Shown: positions 16,117 to 24,900 of the stretch, piece after piece
How the letters are laid out: every line of letters starts with the position of its first letter
Position numbering within the stretch: position 1 is the first letter of the stretch
NCBI GenBank assembly: GCA_963665575.2
Contig: CAXXDW010000005.1
Span: 124,001 to 188,000 of the forward strand
Direction of reading: 5' to 3'
DNA length: 64,000 nucleotides
DNA from: Rariloculus sp963665575
GTDB lineage: Bacteria > Pseudomonadota > Gammaproteobacteria > Steroidobacterales > Rariloculaceae
The notes under the pieces: model-generated
The model's input: only the letters and a program-made list of their open reading frames with translations
Database searches by the model: none
What the model was told of the DNA's origin: nothing
Translations under genes and position numbers: made by a program

Positions 16117-17577
16117 ATGAGGCCTCCGGTCGGTATCAGTGGATTCGCAGTCTACGTACCGCCGTACCGGGTCGACCTGCGTTCATGGTGCGACTGGACC
16201 GACTCTCCCTGGGACAAGACCCGGGCCGTCATAGGCCACAGCTTCCGCATGCGCGGTCCGGAGCAAAGTGTCTACACGATCGCGGCCACCGCGGTCATGC
16301 GGCTCATCGAGCGGTACGATATCGACCCCCGTCGCGTCGGCTTCCTGGGCCTCGGCACAGAATCGAGCACCGATAACTCCGCCGGCGCGGTCATCGTCAA
16401 GGGCATGGTCGACGAAGCGCTCCAGGGGCGCGCAATGGCCGCGATCAATCGCAACTGCGAGGTGCCGGAGGTCAAGCATGCCTGCCTTGGCGGCGTCTAC
16501 GCGCTCAAGTACGCGGCGAGGTACCTCGCACTCGAACCCCGGGACCGCTGCGCGATCGTCGTCAGCGCCGATATCGCCGAATATGCGCGGGGCAGTTCCG
16601 GCGAGCCGACGCAGGGCGCAGGCGCGGTGGCGATGCTCGTCGAGCGCGACCCGAAACTGTTGTCCGTCGATCTCGCTCACATCGGCAGCGCGTCGTCGTA
16701 CCGGGCCGTCGACTTTCGAAAGCCGGTGCTGCGCAACATCATTCGCGGCACGCTGAACTGCCACTTCCAGGACCTGCCGGTGTTCAACGGCAAGTACTCC
16801 ACCACCTGCTACCTCGACGAAACGCTGCACGCGCTCGACGACATGGTGCAGCGCATGGGTTCGGAGCCGGTGAAGTATTATCGCGAACTCGCGGCCGTCT
16901 TCATGCACCGGCCCTATCACCGGATGCCCGAATCCTCGTTTGCGATGAGCTGGCTGTTCGCGCTCGGCCGCGATGGCGACGCGGGTCGCGTGGCGCTCGA
17001 GCGGCTCTGCCGGGGCATGGACTTCGGTGTCGACGACCTCATCGCCGAAATGAATTCACGGCCTGACGTCCTGCAACTCGTCAAGGACGACAATATCGAT
17101 GCGGACGCGTATCCGCTCAGCATGCGCGTGCTGCGCGAGTTTCGTGCGGGACCGGACTTCGACCTCGTCAGGTCGAAGATGTCGCTCGGCGCCGAAGCGA
17201 TGAAGGAAGTCGGCAACATCTATTGTGCGGCGCTGCCGGCCTGGCTTGCGGCCGGCATGGAAGACGCCCTCGATCGCGAACTCGAACTGGCCGGGCGCAA
17301 CGTGCTCGCCGTCGGCTACGGCAGTGGAGACGCGGCCGAAGCCCTGCCCATGACGGTGTGCGACGACTGGGCCGAGGCCGCCTCGAAGATCGGGTTCGGC
17401 GCTGCGCTTGGCAGCTACCAGGATCTGGACCGCGACCAATACGAATCGCTGCACGACACCGGCGAAGCCGCGGGTCTCGACGCGCCGCCGAGCGGTTTCG
17501 TCGTCGACTTCGTCGGCAACAACACGAACCCGAACTTCAGCGACGAAGGGATCGAGTACTACCGCTTCGTCCGCTAG
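16117..17577 (+). CDS. mvaS: Hydroxymethylglutaryl-CoA synthase
   Basis: MvaS condenses acetyl-CoA with acetoacetyl-CoA to HMG-CoA, the first committed step of the mevalonate pathway. The 486-residue protein has the thiolase-fold catalytic triad expected of the family: Glu82 in LGLGTESSTDNS, the acyl-accepting Cys123 in KHACLGGVYAL, and a His in VFMHRPYHRMP (264 or 268). It is longer than typical bacterial MvaS (about 390 residues), with an extended C-terminus. ATG follows GGGAG at good spacing. It is transcribed towards the hopanoid/mevalonate operon on the opposite strand, which provides all later steps to isopentenyl diphosphate. Confidence 0.92.
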   Translation: MRPPVGISGFAVYVPPYRVDLRSWCDWTDSPWDKTRAVIGHSFRMRGPEQSVYTIAATAVMRLIERYDIDPRRVGFLGLGTESSTDNSAGAVIVKGMVDEALQGRAMAAINRNCEVPEVKHACLGGVYALKYAARYLALEPRDRCAIVVSADIAEYARGSSGEPTQGAGAVAMLVERDPKLLSVDLAHIGSASSYRAVDFRKPVLRNIIRGTLNCHFQDLPVFNGKYSTTCYLDETLHALDDMVQRMGSEPVKYYRELAAVFMHRPYHRMPESSFAMSWLFALGRDGDAGRVALERLCRGMDFGVDDLIAEMNSRPDVLQLVKDDNIDADAYPLSMRVLREFRAGPDFDLVRSKMSLGAEAMKEVGNIYCAALPAWLAAGMEDALDRELELAGRNVLAVGYGSGDAAEALPMTVCDDWAEAASKIGFGAALGSYQDLDRDQYESLHDTGEAAGLDAPPSGFVVDFVGNNTNPNFSDEGIEYYRFVR

Positions 17578-17634
17578 CTCGCGATGGTTTCCCGGGCTTC
17601 GTCCCGCCAGGGCGCGCGGTAACACTGCGGGCCG

Positions 17635-18363
17635 TTACATGAGGTCGTTGGCCTGGGCGCTCAGGTGATCGATGAGATCGTCGATCGTGCCGTCGTCCAG
17701 GATGCGCCGGTATTCCGCCCGCTTGAGGGCCAGGTCGCTGACTCCGTCCGCGAGCACGTTGACGATCATCCAGTCGCCGTCGCGCTCCTGCAGCGTGTAG
17801 TCGAGGGTGATGTCGCCGCCGTCGCCGCCGTCGCCGCCGTCGCCGCGGGAGATCGTGGCGTTGACCTCGATCCTGCGCGAGCCCGCGTCTGCGCTGCCGA
17901 CGATCGTGAATGCGTTCGCATCGACGGCGGAGAACTGGCTCACATAGGTCATGACGCTGAGCCGCTCGAATGCGGCCGCGAAGCGTTCGCGATCCGCGGC
18001 GGCGAGATCCCGCCATTGGCGGCGGATCGCAAGCTCGGCGATATAGGGCAGGTCATGGGTCCCCGCGATGAGCGGGCGCAGGCGCTCCAAACGAGTGTCG
18101 AGGCTCGCGTCAGGCTCGCTCGACGATGCCTCCACGAGTCCGCGATGCAGGCGCGCGACGACCGCCTCGGCCGCAGGAGCGTCGCCATCGGACACCTGGG
18201 CGGACGCGCTGGCCGCGAGGAACGAGACGGCGAGCAGCATGCCCGCAGCGAGCACGTCGGCCGCGCGGGCTGCCGGGCTGGCGCCGAGAAGATTGACAGG
18301 CACGGTCCTTCCAGGTAGCGCGCGTGCCGTGCCGGTAGGCCGCGGCGGAACCCGGAGTCGCAT
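17635..18363 (-). CDS. hpnM: Hopanoid-associated MlaC/Ttg2D-like periplasmic protein HpnM
   Basis: This 242-residue exported protein of the MlaC (toluene-tolerance Ttg2D) family binds phospholipid-like molecules in the periplasm. In hopanoid clusters the member is called HpnM. A signal peptide precedes SASAQVSDGD. The mature part contains LRPLIAGTHDLPYIAELAIRR and FERLSVMTYVSQF, as in the family. An in-frame run of Gly-Gly-Asp triplets (DGGDGGDGGD, bases about 17812-17847, nine-base DNA repeats) is unusual. The ATG at 18363 has AGGAG 13 bases upstream; a GTG further in (about 18303) is an alternative. It is the last gene of the operon and is convergent with mvaS. Confidence 0.75.
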   Translation of the reverse strand: MRLRVPPRPTGTARALPGRTVPVNLLGASPAARAADVLAAGMLLAVSFLAASASAQVSDGDAPAAEAVVARLHRGLVEASSSEPDASLDTRLERLRPLIAGTHDLPYIAELAIRRQWRDLAAADRERFAAAFERLSVMTYVSQFSAVDANAFTIVGSADAGSRRIEVNATISRGDGGDGGDGGDITLDYTLQERDGDWMIVNVLADGVSDLALKRAEYRRILDDGTIDDLIDHLSAQANDLM

Positions 18364-18379
18364 GCGGCGGCGCAGGCTC

Positions 18380-19501
18380 CTAATGCCCTTTGCGGTCCAG
18401 TTTGCCGATGTGATCGACGGGGATCGCCACGCCGCCCGGCTGGCCGCCGTGCAGAACCGGCAGTTCCGGCGCCATCTGACCGTCGAGGTCGGGGCCGAAC
18501 AGGAACACCCTGAGCGCCTGCAGCGGTCTTGCGACCATGCGCTCGACCGCCGTGCCTTCATAGCCGCAGTGCGCCATGCAGTTGTCGCACTTCGGATTGA
18601 TGCCCGTGCCGTAGCGGTCCCAGTCCGTCGTGGTCATGAGATCCCGGAAACTGTCGGCATAGCCTTCGTCGACGAGCAGGTAGCACGGCTTCTGCCAGCC
18701 AAAGACGTTGTAGGTCGGATTCGACCAGGGCGTGCACTGGAACGTCTGGTTGCCGGCCAGGAAATCCATGAACAGGCTCGACTGGTTGAAGCGCCACCTA
18801 CTGCGGCGCGTACGGCCGCGCCGGAAGATCGCCCTGAACAGTTCCTTGGACTTGCGCCGGCCCATGAACACGTCCTGACGCGGTGCGTGTTCGTAGCTGT
18901 AACCCGGCGAAACCATGATGCCCTCGATGCCGAGCGTCATCGCGTAGTCGAAGAAGTCGGCGACATCGTCGGGATCTTCGCCGGCATAGAGCGTGCAGTT
19001 GGCCGTGACCCGGAACCCGCGTTCGCGGGCCGCTCTGATCGCGGCGATGGCCTTGTCGAATACGCCCTCGCGGCAGACCGACTCGTCATGGCGCTCGCGG
19101 TTGCCGTCGAGGTGGATCGAGAACGTAAGATACGGGGAGGGCTCGTAGTCCGCGATCTTCTGTTCGAGCAGCAACGCGTTCGTGCACAGGTACACGAACT
19201 TCTTTCGCTCCACGATGCCTTTGACGATCTGCGGCATCTCCTTGTGGATCAGCGGCTCGCCTCCCGGGATCGACACGACCGGTGCACCGCACTCGTCGAC
19301 GGCGGCCAATGCGTCCTCGACACTCACGCGCTTGCGCAGGATGTCGTCGGGGTAGTCGATCTTGCCGCAGCCCGCACAGGCCAGATTGCACTGAAACAGC
19401 GGCTCGAGCATGAGCACGAGCGGATAACGGCGATTGCGCTTGAGCTTCTGCTCAAGGATGTAGCGGCCGATCCGGTACTTTTGTACCAGGGGGATTCCCA
19501 T
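18380..19501 (-). CDS. hpnH: Adenosyl-hopene transferase (radical SAM) HpnH
   Basis: HpnH joins the adenosyl group of S-adenosylmethionine to hopene to make adenosylhopane, the entry to extended (C35) hopanoids. The 373-residue protein begins MGIPLVQKYRIGRYI and carries the radical-SAM cluster ligands Cys38, Cys42 and Cys45 (CNLACAGC). IPGGEPLIHKEMPQI is the SAM-binding GGEP, and a C-terminal cysteine set lies in NPKCDNCMAHCGYEG. Length and motifs agree well with the family. It lies between idi and hpnM. Squalene-hopene cyclase, which makes its substrate, is not in the window. Confidence 0.92.
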   Translation of the reverse strand: MGIPLVQKYRIGRYILEQKLKRNRRYPLVLMLEPLFQCNLACAGCGKIDYPDDILRKRVSVEDALAAVDECGAPVVSIPGGEPLIHKEMPQIVKGIVERKKFVYLCTNALLLEQKIADYEPSPYLTFSIHLDGNRERHDESVCREGVFDKAIAAIRAARERGFRVTANCTLYAGEDPDDVADFFDYAMTLGIEGIMVSPGYSYEHAPRQDVFMGRRKSKELFRAIFRRGRTRRSRWRFNQSSLFMDFLAGNQTFQCTPWSNPTYNVFGWQKPCYLLVDEGYADSFRDLMTTTDWDRYGTGINPKCDNCMAHCGYEGTAVERMVARPLQALRVFLFGPDLDGQMAPELPVLHGGQPGGVAIPVDHIGKLDRKGH

Positions 19502-19530
19502 GTCTTATTCCTGGTCCTGCGTTTCGCCCG

Positions 19531-20103
19531 TCATTTCGGGTCCGCACCCGCAAGGATATTGTCGAGGTAATTGTTGCTGATGTGCGCCCATTCCATCCTG
19601 AACCAGGGCGTGAACCGGTCCGTGTGCAGTTCGAGTTCCGCGTTCAGCGACGCCACGTCCACGAAGCGCCAGTCGGCAACCTCATTGACGTTGACGTCGA
19701 AGTTGCCGTCGTGGCGCCCGTAGTATACCCAGCAATACTCGTGTTCGGCACCAAGCGTGCCGTATTGGGCGTGATATTTGAACTTGTAGAGGTACTGCAG
19801 CGGACAGTCGAACCCGAGTTCTTCGGAAAGCCGGCGCGACAGGGCCTCGTCCATCGATTCGCCGCGGCGCGGATGCGAGCAGCAGGTATTGGACCAGTAG
19901 TTCGGCCACAGCGGTTTCTGTCCGCTGCGCTGTTGCAGCAACAGTTCGTTGGCGCCGTTGAAGACGAATATCGAAAACGCCCGGTGAAGGATGCCATTGC
20001 CCGCGTGACACTCGCTCTTGGCCTTGACGCCGATCTCCCGGTCGAGCTCGTCGACGAGAATCAGTTCTTCGCTGTCGCTTGAGACGACCTTCTCACGAGC
20101 CAT
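19531..20103 (-). CDS. idi: Isopentenyl-diphosphate delta-isomerase, type 1 (Nudix)
   Basis: Idi interconverts isopentenyl and dimethylallyl diphosphate, needed because the mevalonate route gives only IPP. The 190-residue protein is of the type 1, Nudix-fold kind: NTCCSHPRRGE with the catalytic Cys, the metal-binding EALSRRLSEELGF Nudix box, and EHEYCWVYYG with the catalytic Glu. ATG at 20103 overlaps the end of the HMG-CoA reductase/mevalonate kinase gene by 11 bases, so the genes are translationally linked. The longer open frame upstream lies inside that gene and was not used. Confidence 0.92.
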   Translation of the reverse strand: MAREKVVSSDSEELILVDELDREIGVKAKSECHAGNGILHRAFSIFVFNGANELLLQQRSGQKPLWPNYWSNTCCSHPRRGESMDEALSRRLSEELGFDCPLQYLYKFKYHAQYGTLGAEHEYCWVYYGRHDGNFDVNVNEVADWRFVDVASLNAELELHTDRFTPWFRMEWAHISNNYLDNILAGADPK

Positions 20104-22366
20104 TGAGGTCCGCCCCCAGGTTGACTGCCAAAGCCTGATATCCCGCGGCCCTGATCGCTCTCGCAACCGGTTGCGTGTCACCGCCGCAGATCGCGATCAC
20201 GGAGCCGCCGCCACCGCCACCCGTGAGCTTCGCGCCGAGCGCGCCGTGCCTGCGTGCTGTTTCGACGAGTTGCTCGAGGTCGGGTGTGGACACCTGCAGC
20301 GCGTTGAGCATGCCGTGATTGATGTTCATCAACTCCCCGAGCAACTCGAGATCGCGATCCTGAATGGCCTCGACGGCGCGCAGGGTCAGCGCGTCGATCT
20401 CATCGAAGATGCGCTCGTAGAGCTTGCTGTCCTTGCGCCAGGCTTCGCGCACGCGCCGGACGGTCGTCGCAGTCAGTCCCTCGGTGCCGCTCATGCCGAT
20501 GACGGCCGGAATCGGTTCGGCGACATTCAACGGTTCGACCAGCGGCGGATCGCCGGGGCGATAAACGACCGGCTTGCCGTAGCTCGCAATCGTGTTGTCG
20601 AGTCCGCTCGGGCTGCCGTGAGCGATCTTTTCCGATTCGAACGCAAGTGCATTGATCCCGGCGTCCGTCAGGCCGAGTTTGAAGTGACTGTCGAGCGCGC
20701 GCACGATCGCGACGGCCATCGCCGCCGATCCGCCCAGACCCATGCCGCGCGGCACGTCAGGGAAGACTTCGATCCGCATGCTGCGGCCGCTGAGACCGAG
20801 CTTGTCGAGCACCACACCGGCGGGCCGTTCGAACGAGCGCCTGTCCCTGGGGTCCGCCGCGAGCTCGTATTCGACGCCCCAGCGCGGAATCATGAGGTGG
20901 ATGCCCGCATCGCAATCCTCGATAAGGGCCTTGATCGTCAGGGGTACGGGTGCACCGATCGCGTGGCGGCCGTAGACGACTGCGTGTTCGCCAAGCAGCA
21001 CGACCTTGCCGAATCCCACGCCGAGTTTCGCATCCGTGCTTCGCTTTCGGCTTGAGCCGTTGCTGCGCTGCCGTTCGCGCCTGATGTCCTCCACGATCTC
21101 GCGCGCTTTCCACACCTTGATCACGCCGCTTTGCACGAGGCGGTCGAGCACGGCGTCGAAGTCTTCCGGGGGCGCACCCGAGGCCGTTACGACGCTGCGC
21201 GCATGCAATGTCATGTGACCCTTCTGTATGCCTTCGGTCGCGAGTGCCCGGATCGCGGCAAAGTTTTGCGCCAGTCCCACGGCCGCCATGACTTCGGCGA
21301 GTTGCGTGGCCGATTCGACACCAAGTAGCCGGAGGTTGAGGGCGACCGTCGGATTCGATTCGAGCGGCGCGCCGACAATGCCGACCTTGATCGGAATCTC
21401 GATGCTGCCGTGCAGATTGCCGTCGGCATCCGCATGCCAGTCCGTGAGCGAAGTGTATCGCCCGCCGCGGCAGGCATAGGCATGCGCGCCGGCCTCGATC
21501 GCGCGCCAGTCGTTGCCGGTCGCGATCGCGAGCGGGTCGATGCCGTTCATGATGCCCTTGTTGTGGGTTGCGGCGCGGTAGGGATCGACGGCGGCGAAGT
21601 CGGCCGCGATGACGATGCCGTCGCGGGCTTCCTCGCCCGTGTAGCCGCGCCCGGTGAGTTCGCTTGCGGGTATCGTGCAGCTCGCGCGAACGAGGGCGCG
21701 GTCGGTGAGGTTGGACAGTATCCGCAGAAAGGCCTGCCCACCGGTGATCGTTTCGATCAGCGGGGAGACGCCCTCGCACATGCCGTTGACGAGGTTCGCG
21801 CCCATGGCATCGCGCGTGTCCACGAGCAGGTGGATCACGAGCATGGGCTTGCCGCTGGAGGGCAGCCGATGCACGAAGAACTCAAGGTCGCGCGCGCCGC
21901 CGCCGCGCGCAACCATGTTCGGGTGGAAGCTGTTGGCCAGATTGAGAATCTCGCCCCTGCGCTCGTCGAGCGCGTGCTTTGCCGCATCGATGTCGGGCAG
22001 TTCGATGAGCTGAATCTGGCCGATCAGGATCGGATCGCTCGAAGTGGCCGTGAATCCGCCGACGTTCCTGATGAGCTTGCATGCGGAGCCGAGCCCCGCC
22101 ACGACCGAGGGCTCTTCGACGACCATCGGTACCACGTACTGCTTGTCGTTGACGAGCAGGTTCATGCCGAGCGCGAGCGGCAGCCCCATGATGCCGACGA
22201 CGTTCTCGACCATGCTGTCCGCTGACGAGAGGTCGAGCGTGTGCTTGCCGGTCGACAGCGAGCGAAAGTCATCCGCGGTGAGCACGCCGCGTTCGTGCAC
22301 GGCCCGAACCCGCTCCCTGACGCTGAGCTTGTAGAACTCCGGAATTCTCAATCCGTCGGAACTCAT
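20093..22366 (-). CDS. mvaA: Fused HMG-CoA reductase (class II) and mevalonate kinase
   Basis: One 757-residue chain joins two consecutive mevalonate-pathway enzymes. Residues 1 to about 430 are a class II HMG-CoA reductase: ENVVGIMGLPLALGMN and EEPSVVAG (catalytic Glu), DTRDAMGANLVNGM, ATHNKGIMNGIDPLA (catalytic Lys and Asp), and KGHMTLHA (catalytic His). A basic, serine-rich linker covers about 432-446. Residues 447-757 are a GHMP kinase of the mevalonate kinase type: GKVVLLGEHAVVYG, the ATP loop PRGMGLGGSAAMA and LTGGGGGGS. There is no stop or frame change between the halves. It overlaps the phosphomevalonate kinase gene (ATGA) upstream and idi downstream. A fusion of these two enzymes is unusual. 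Confidence 0.92.
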   Translation of the reverse strand: MSSDGLRIPEFYKLSVRERVRAVHERGVLTADDFRSLSTGKHTLDLSSADSMVENVVGIMGLPLALGMNLLVNDKQYVVPMVVEEPSVVAGLGSACKLIRNVGGFTATSSDPILIGQIQLIELPDIDAAKHALDERRGEILNLANSFHPNMVARGGGARDLEFFVHRLPSSGKPMLVIHLLVDTRDAMGANLVNGMCEGVSPLIETITGGQAFLRILSNLTDRALVRASCTIPASELTGRGYTGEEARDGIVIAADFAAVDPYRAATHNKGIMNGIDPLAIATGNDWRAIEAGAHAYACRGGRYTSLTDWHADADGNLHGSIEIPIKVGIVGAPLESNPTVALNLRLLGVESATQLAEVMAAVGLAQNFAAIRALATEGIQKGHMTLHARSVVTASGAPPEDFDAVLDRLVQSGVIKVWKAREIVEDIRRERQRSNGSSRKRSTDAKLGVGFGKVVLLGEHAVVYGRHAIGAPVPLTIKALIEDCDAGIHLMIPRWGVEYELAADPRDRRSFERPAGVVLDKLGLSGRSMRIEVFPDVPRGMGLGGSAAMAVAIVRALDSHFKLGLTDAGINALAFESEKIAHGSPSGLDNTIASYGKPVVYRPGDPPLVEPLNVAEPIPAVIGMSGTEGLTATTVRRVREAWRKDSKLYERIFDEIDALTLRAVEAIQDRDLELLGELMNINHGMLNALQVSTPDLEQLVETARRHGALGAKLTGGGGGGSVIAICGGDTQPVARAIRAAGYQALAVNLGADLNGS

Positions 22367-23370
22367 TGCGTGGCGTCCTCGACGGTCAGTCCATGCCGGT
22401 CGAGTTCGAGATCGATGACCCGATAACCGCTGCTGCGGACGGCCGATGCAAAAGCCCCGAGCGCCTCCGGGTCGCGGGCGAATACGATGCCGAGATCGCC
22501 GCCGCCCGCGCCGCTGACCTTGTAGCTGACACCGTAGTCGCCGGCCACGGCACCGATCGCGCGATGCTCCGCCGTCACGATATCCGCACCCATGGCCTTG
22601 CCCAGGCTGTCGAGATGCCTTCCATAGTCCGTGACGGCTCCGAGAAACGCGTCTGCATCATCGTTCCTTGCAGCAGCGCAGCCGGCCTCGGCGACGGATG
22701 CCATGATTCGCCACCGTCGCTCAGCGGCTTCAGGGCATGCTGCGGACCACTTCCTGTAATGGGCCACGAGATCGGTCGTCGACGCGGCGCTGCCGGTAAA
22801 GATGCCTTTCAATGGTACTTGTTTCGGCAGGCGGACTGTAGAGACGCGAGGGCGCGCGGAGCCTTCGAGGCGAAATTCGATCGCACCGCCCGTCAGCGAT
22901 GCGGCGACATCGAGCCCGCTGCCTGCGCCATGCTGGAACGCTCTGTGCACTTGAATCAATCGCTCGACAGCGGGCATGGGTGTCCGCAGTCCGGCGGCGT
23001 CCGCCCACGCTGCCCAGACGCCGGCCCAGGCGCTGATCGCCGCGGCGCTCGAACCGAGCCCGAGCTTGACTTTGGAGTCGAAGAGTTCCGTCGAGTCGAG
23101 CACGGCACGCCAGGGCTTGACGCGTCGAGGTTCGAACGTCGCGTTGCAAACCAGATCGACCAGGGCAACGCCGGTCCGTTCGCCGGGCGCCCGGTCGATC
23201 CGCCGCGGCCGGGGTGCGCGCGTTTCCAGATGGCATTGCGAGTCGTCACTCGGTCCGATGCTTGCCCGGCAGTAGCGGTCTACAGCAACCACGAGCGCCG
23301 GCGCACCGCCGAGAACCGCGTATTCGCCGAGAACGACGAGCTTGCCGGGTGCCCGCGCTACGAAGCGCAC
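22363..23370 (-). CDS. mvaK2: Phosphomevalonate kinase (GHMP family)
   Basis: This enzyme phosphorylates 5-phosphomevalonate to the 5-diphosphate. The 335-residue protein is of the GHMP superfamily: APGKLVVLGEYAVLGGAPAL at the N-terminus (typical of phosphomevalonate kinases), the ATP loop KLGLGSSAAAISA, GAGSGLDVAAS and the C-terminal SGAGGGDLG. It sits between diphosphomevalonate decarboxylase (13-base overlap) and the reductase/kinase fusion (four-base ATGA overlap), as expected for the middle step. Assignment among GHMP kinases is by the N-terminal motif and context. Confidence 0.87.
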   Translation of the reverse strand: MRFVARAPGKLVVLGEYAVLGGAPALVVAVDRYCRASIGPSDDSQCHLETRAPRPRRIDRAPGERTGVALVDLVCNATFEPRRVKPWRAVLDSTELFDSKVKLGLGSSAAAISAWAGVWAAWADAAGLRTPMPAVERLIQVHRAFQHGAGSGLDVAASLTGGAIEFRLEGSARPRVSTVRLPKQVPLKGIFTGSAASTTDLVAHYRKWSAACPEAAERRWRIMASVAEAGCAAARNDDADAFLGAVTDYGRHLDSLGKAMGADIVTAEHRAIGAVAGDYGVSYKVSGAGGGDLGIVFARDPEALGAFASAVRSSGYRVIDLELDRHGLTVEDATQ

Positions 23371-24347
23371 GCACGCGTCTCCACACCGGGACCGAGCCCG
23401 GTTTCGATGATCTCGACGACGCCGGGCATGTCGCCGAGCGCGTCACGGACCGCGGCGCGCGCATCGGGTGCGCAGACGGCCTTGATCTGCGGTCCCGCGT
23501 CGACGGTGAAAAGTACGGCGATTCCGGACTTCCTGAGTTGCCGGATGCGGCCGATACATTCGACCGTGACGCCGTTGAAGTAGATCAACGCCGGGACTGC
23601 GGCCATGGCAGCGGCATGCATCTTGAGACAGCTCGCCTCAGCGACCTGCGCGAGAGCTTCGAAGTCGCGAGTCCGGATGGCTTGTCGGCAGAGCGCCAGG
23701 TCGGCCGGATGCGTCTTGAGCCACGCGGCATGGTAGGGCGACGATCGAGCGGAACGCCGCATGCCGCTGCCCGAAGCGACTGCCTTCTCGCCCGCGGAGG
23801 TCACTGCGACGACGACATCGAGCGGCCACTCCTTGCCAGCAAGGAGCGGCTCGGCGTAACTGTCAAGCCCGTCCGGGGCGGCTCCCGCATGCATCTCGAC
23901 GAAACCGCCGAATATCGAGCGCGCCGCGGAGCCCGAGCCCCGCCGGGCGATGATGCTGAGCTGTCTGGGCTCGAGTTCGAGTCCGAGCGCGCGCGCCGCG
24001 GCGCCGACGAGCGCCGCGAAACCTGACGCCGACGACGCGAGCCCCGCGCCGGTCGGAAAGTTGTTGCGGCTCACGACCGCCGCGCGTGTGTCGACGCCCG
24101 CTAGCTCCCGCAGAATGTCGAGGCAGGCCGAGACACGGACAAGCCCGTCGGGACGGCGTTCGCCGTCAAGCAGGAGTTCGTCTGTTTCGAGCGCGGGGTC
24201 GAATTCGATTTGCGTGTCGGACCACAGCGCATCCAGCGTGATCGAAATCGAGCCGACGGCGGGTACGTTCAGCGTGCCTTCGGCCTTGCCCCAGTACTTG
24301 ACGAGCGCAATGTTGGACCTGGCGCGGGCAGTGGCAGCCTTGATCAT
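23358..24347 (-). CDS. mvaD: Diphosphomevalonate decarboxylase
   Basis: MvaD converts diphosphomevalonate to isopentenyl diphosphate with ATP. The 329-residue protein starts ATARARSNIALVKYWGK, the signature N-terminus of the family. It has NFPTGAGLASSASGFAALV as ATP loop, a catalytic Asp region near TSAGEKAVASGSGMR and VLFTVDAGPQIKAV near the C-terminus. ATG at 24347 lies one base after the stop of hpnA; the longer frame runs back into hpnA. No close alternative function is apparent; the archaeal phosphomevalonate decarboxylase is less likely because a phosphomevalonate kinase is adjacent. Confidence 0.92.
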   Translation of the reverse strand: MIKAATARARSNIALVKYWGKAEGTLNVPAVGSISITLDALWSDTQIEFDPALETDELLLDGERRPDGLVRVSACLDILRELAGVDTRAAVVSRNNFPTGAGLASSASGFAALVGAAARALGLELEPRQLSIIARRGSGSAARSIFGGFVEMHAGAAPDGLDSYAEPLLAGKEWPLDVVVAVTSAGEKAVASGSGMRRSARSSPYHAAWLKTHPADLALCRQAIRTRDFEALAQVAEASCLKMHAAAMAAVPALIYFNGVTVECIGRIRQLRKSGIAVLFTVDAGPQIKAVCAPDARAAVRDALGDMPGVVEIIETGLGPGVETRACAS

Positions 24348-24348
24348 C

Positions 24349-24900
24349 TCAGCGGACGTAGCCGTGGCGCGTGAACCATTCGAGTGCGTCGGCGAGCGCG
24401 GCGCCGGGCTCGCGCGACGTGTAGCCCAACTCACCCTCGGCTTTCGCGCTCGAAAAATACATGTGCTTCGCCGCCATGCGCACGGCATCGCGGTTCACGA
24501 GCGGTTCGGCGCCCGTCATGGCCGCAACCGCTTCCGCACAGACCGCGAGCGGATAGACCACCCGGCGCGGCAGCCGGATGCGCGGTGCCCTGCGCCCGGT
24601 GAGTGTGGCGATGGTTCCGAGAATCTCCTGCAACGTCATGTCAGTTCCGCCGAGGATATAGCGTTCGCCCACGTTGCCGTTGTCAAGCGCGAGCAGATGA
24701 CCGCGCGCGACGTCGTCCACGTGCACGATGTTGAGACCGGTGTCGACGAACGCCGGCATCCGGCCGTTCGCCGCATCGACAATGATACGGCCTGTCGGCG
24801 TGGGTTTGACATCGCCTGGTCCGATCGGTGTCGACGGGTTCACGGTGACCAGGGGGAATCCGAGTTCGGCGGCGCGATCCCGTACGGCCCTGCTCGCCAA
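24349..24900 (-). CDS. hpnA: Hopanoid-associated sugar epimerase HpnA, C-terminal part (frameshifted)
   Basis: This frame carries the C-terminal two thirds of HpnA: LVTVNPSTPIGPGDVKPTPT, VHVDDVARGHLLAL and ERYILGGTDMTLQEIL. It has no start of its own. The correct reading joins the N-terminal frame at the run CCC (24888-24890). Removing one base there continues KFL-GEQ into AVRDRAAELGF without a break and restores a protein of 329 residues, the normal family length. This makes a one-base error or recent mutation the best explanation. The gene lies between hpnN and mvaD. Confidence 0.85.
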   Translation of the reverse strand: MASRAVRDRAAELGFPLVTVNPSTPIGPGDVKPTPTGRIIVDAANGRMPAFVDTGLNIVHVDDVARGHLLALDNGNVGERYILGGTDMTLQEILGTIATLTGRRAPRIRLPRRVVYPLAVCAEAVAAMTGAEPLVNRDAVRMAAKHMYFSSAKAEGELGYTSREPGAALADALEWFTRHGYVR

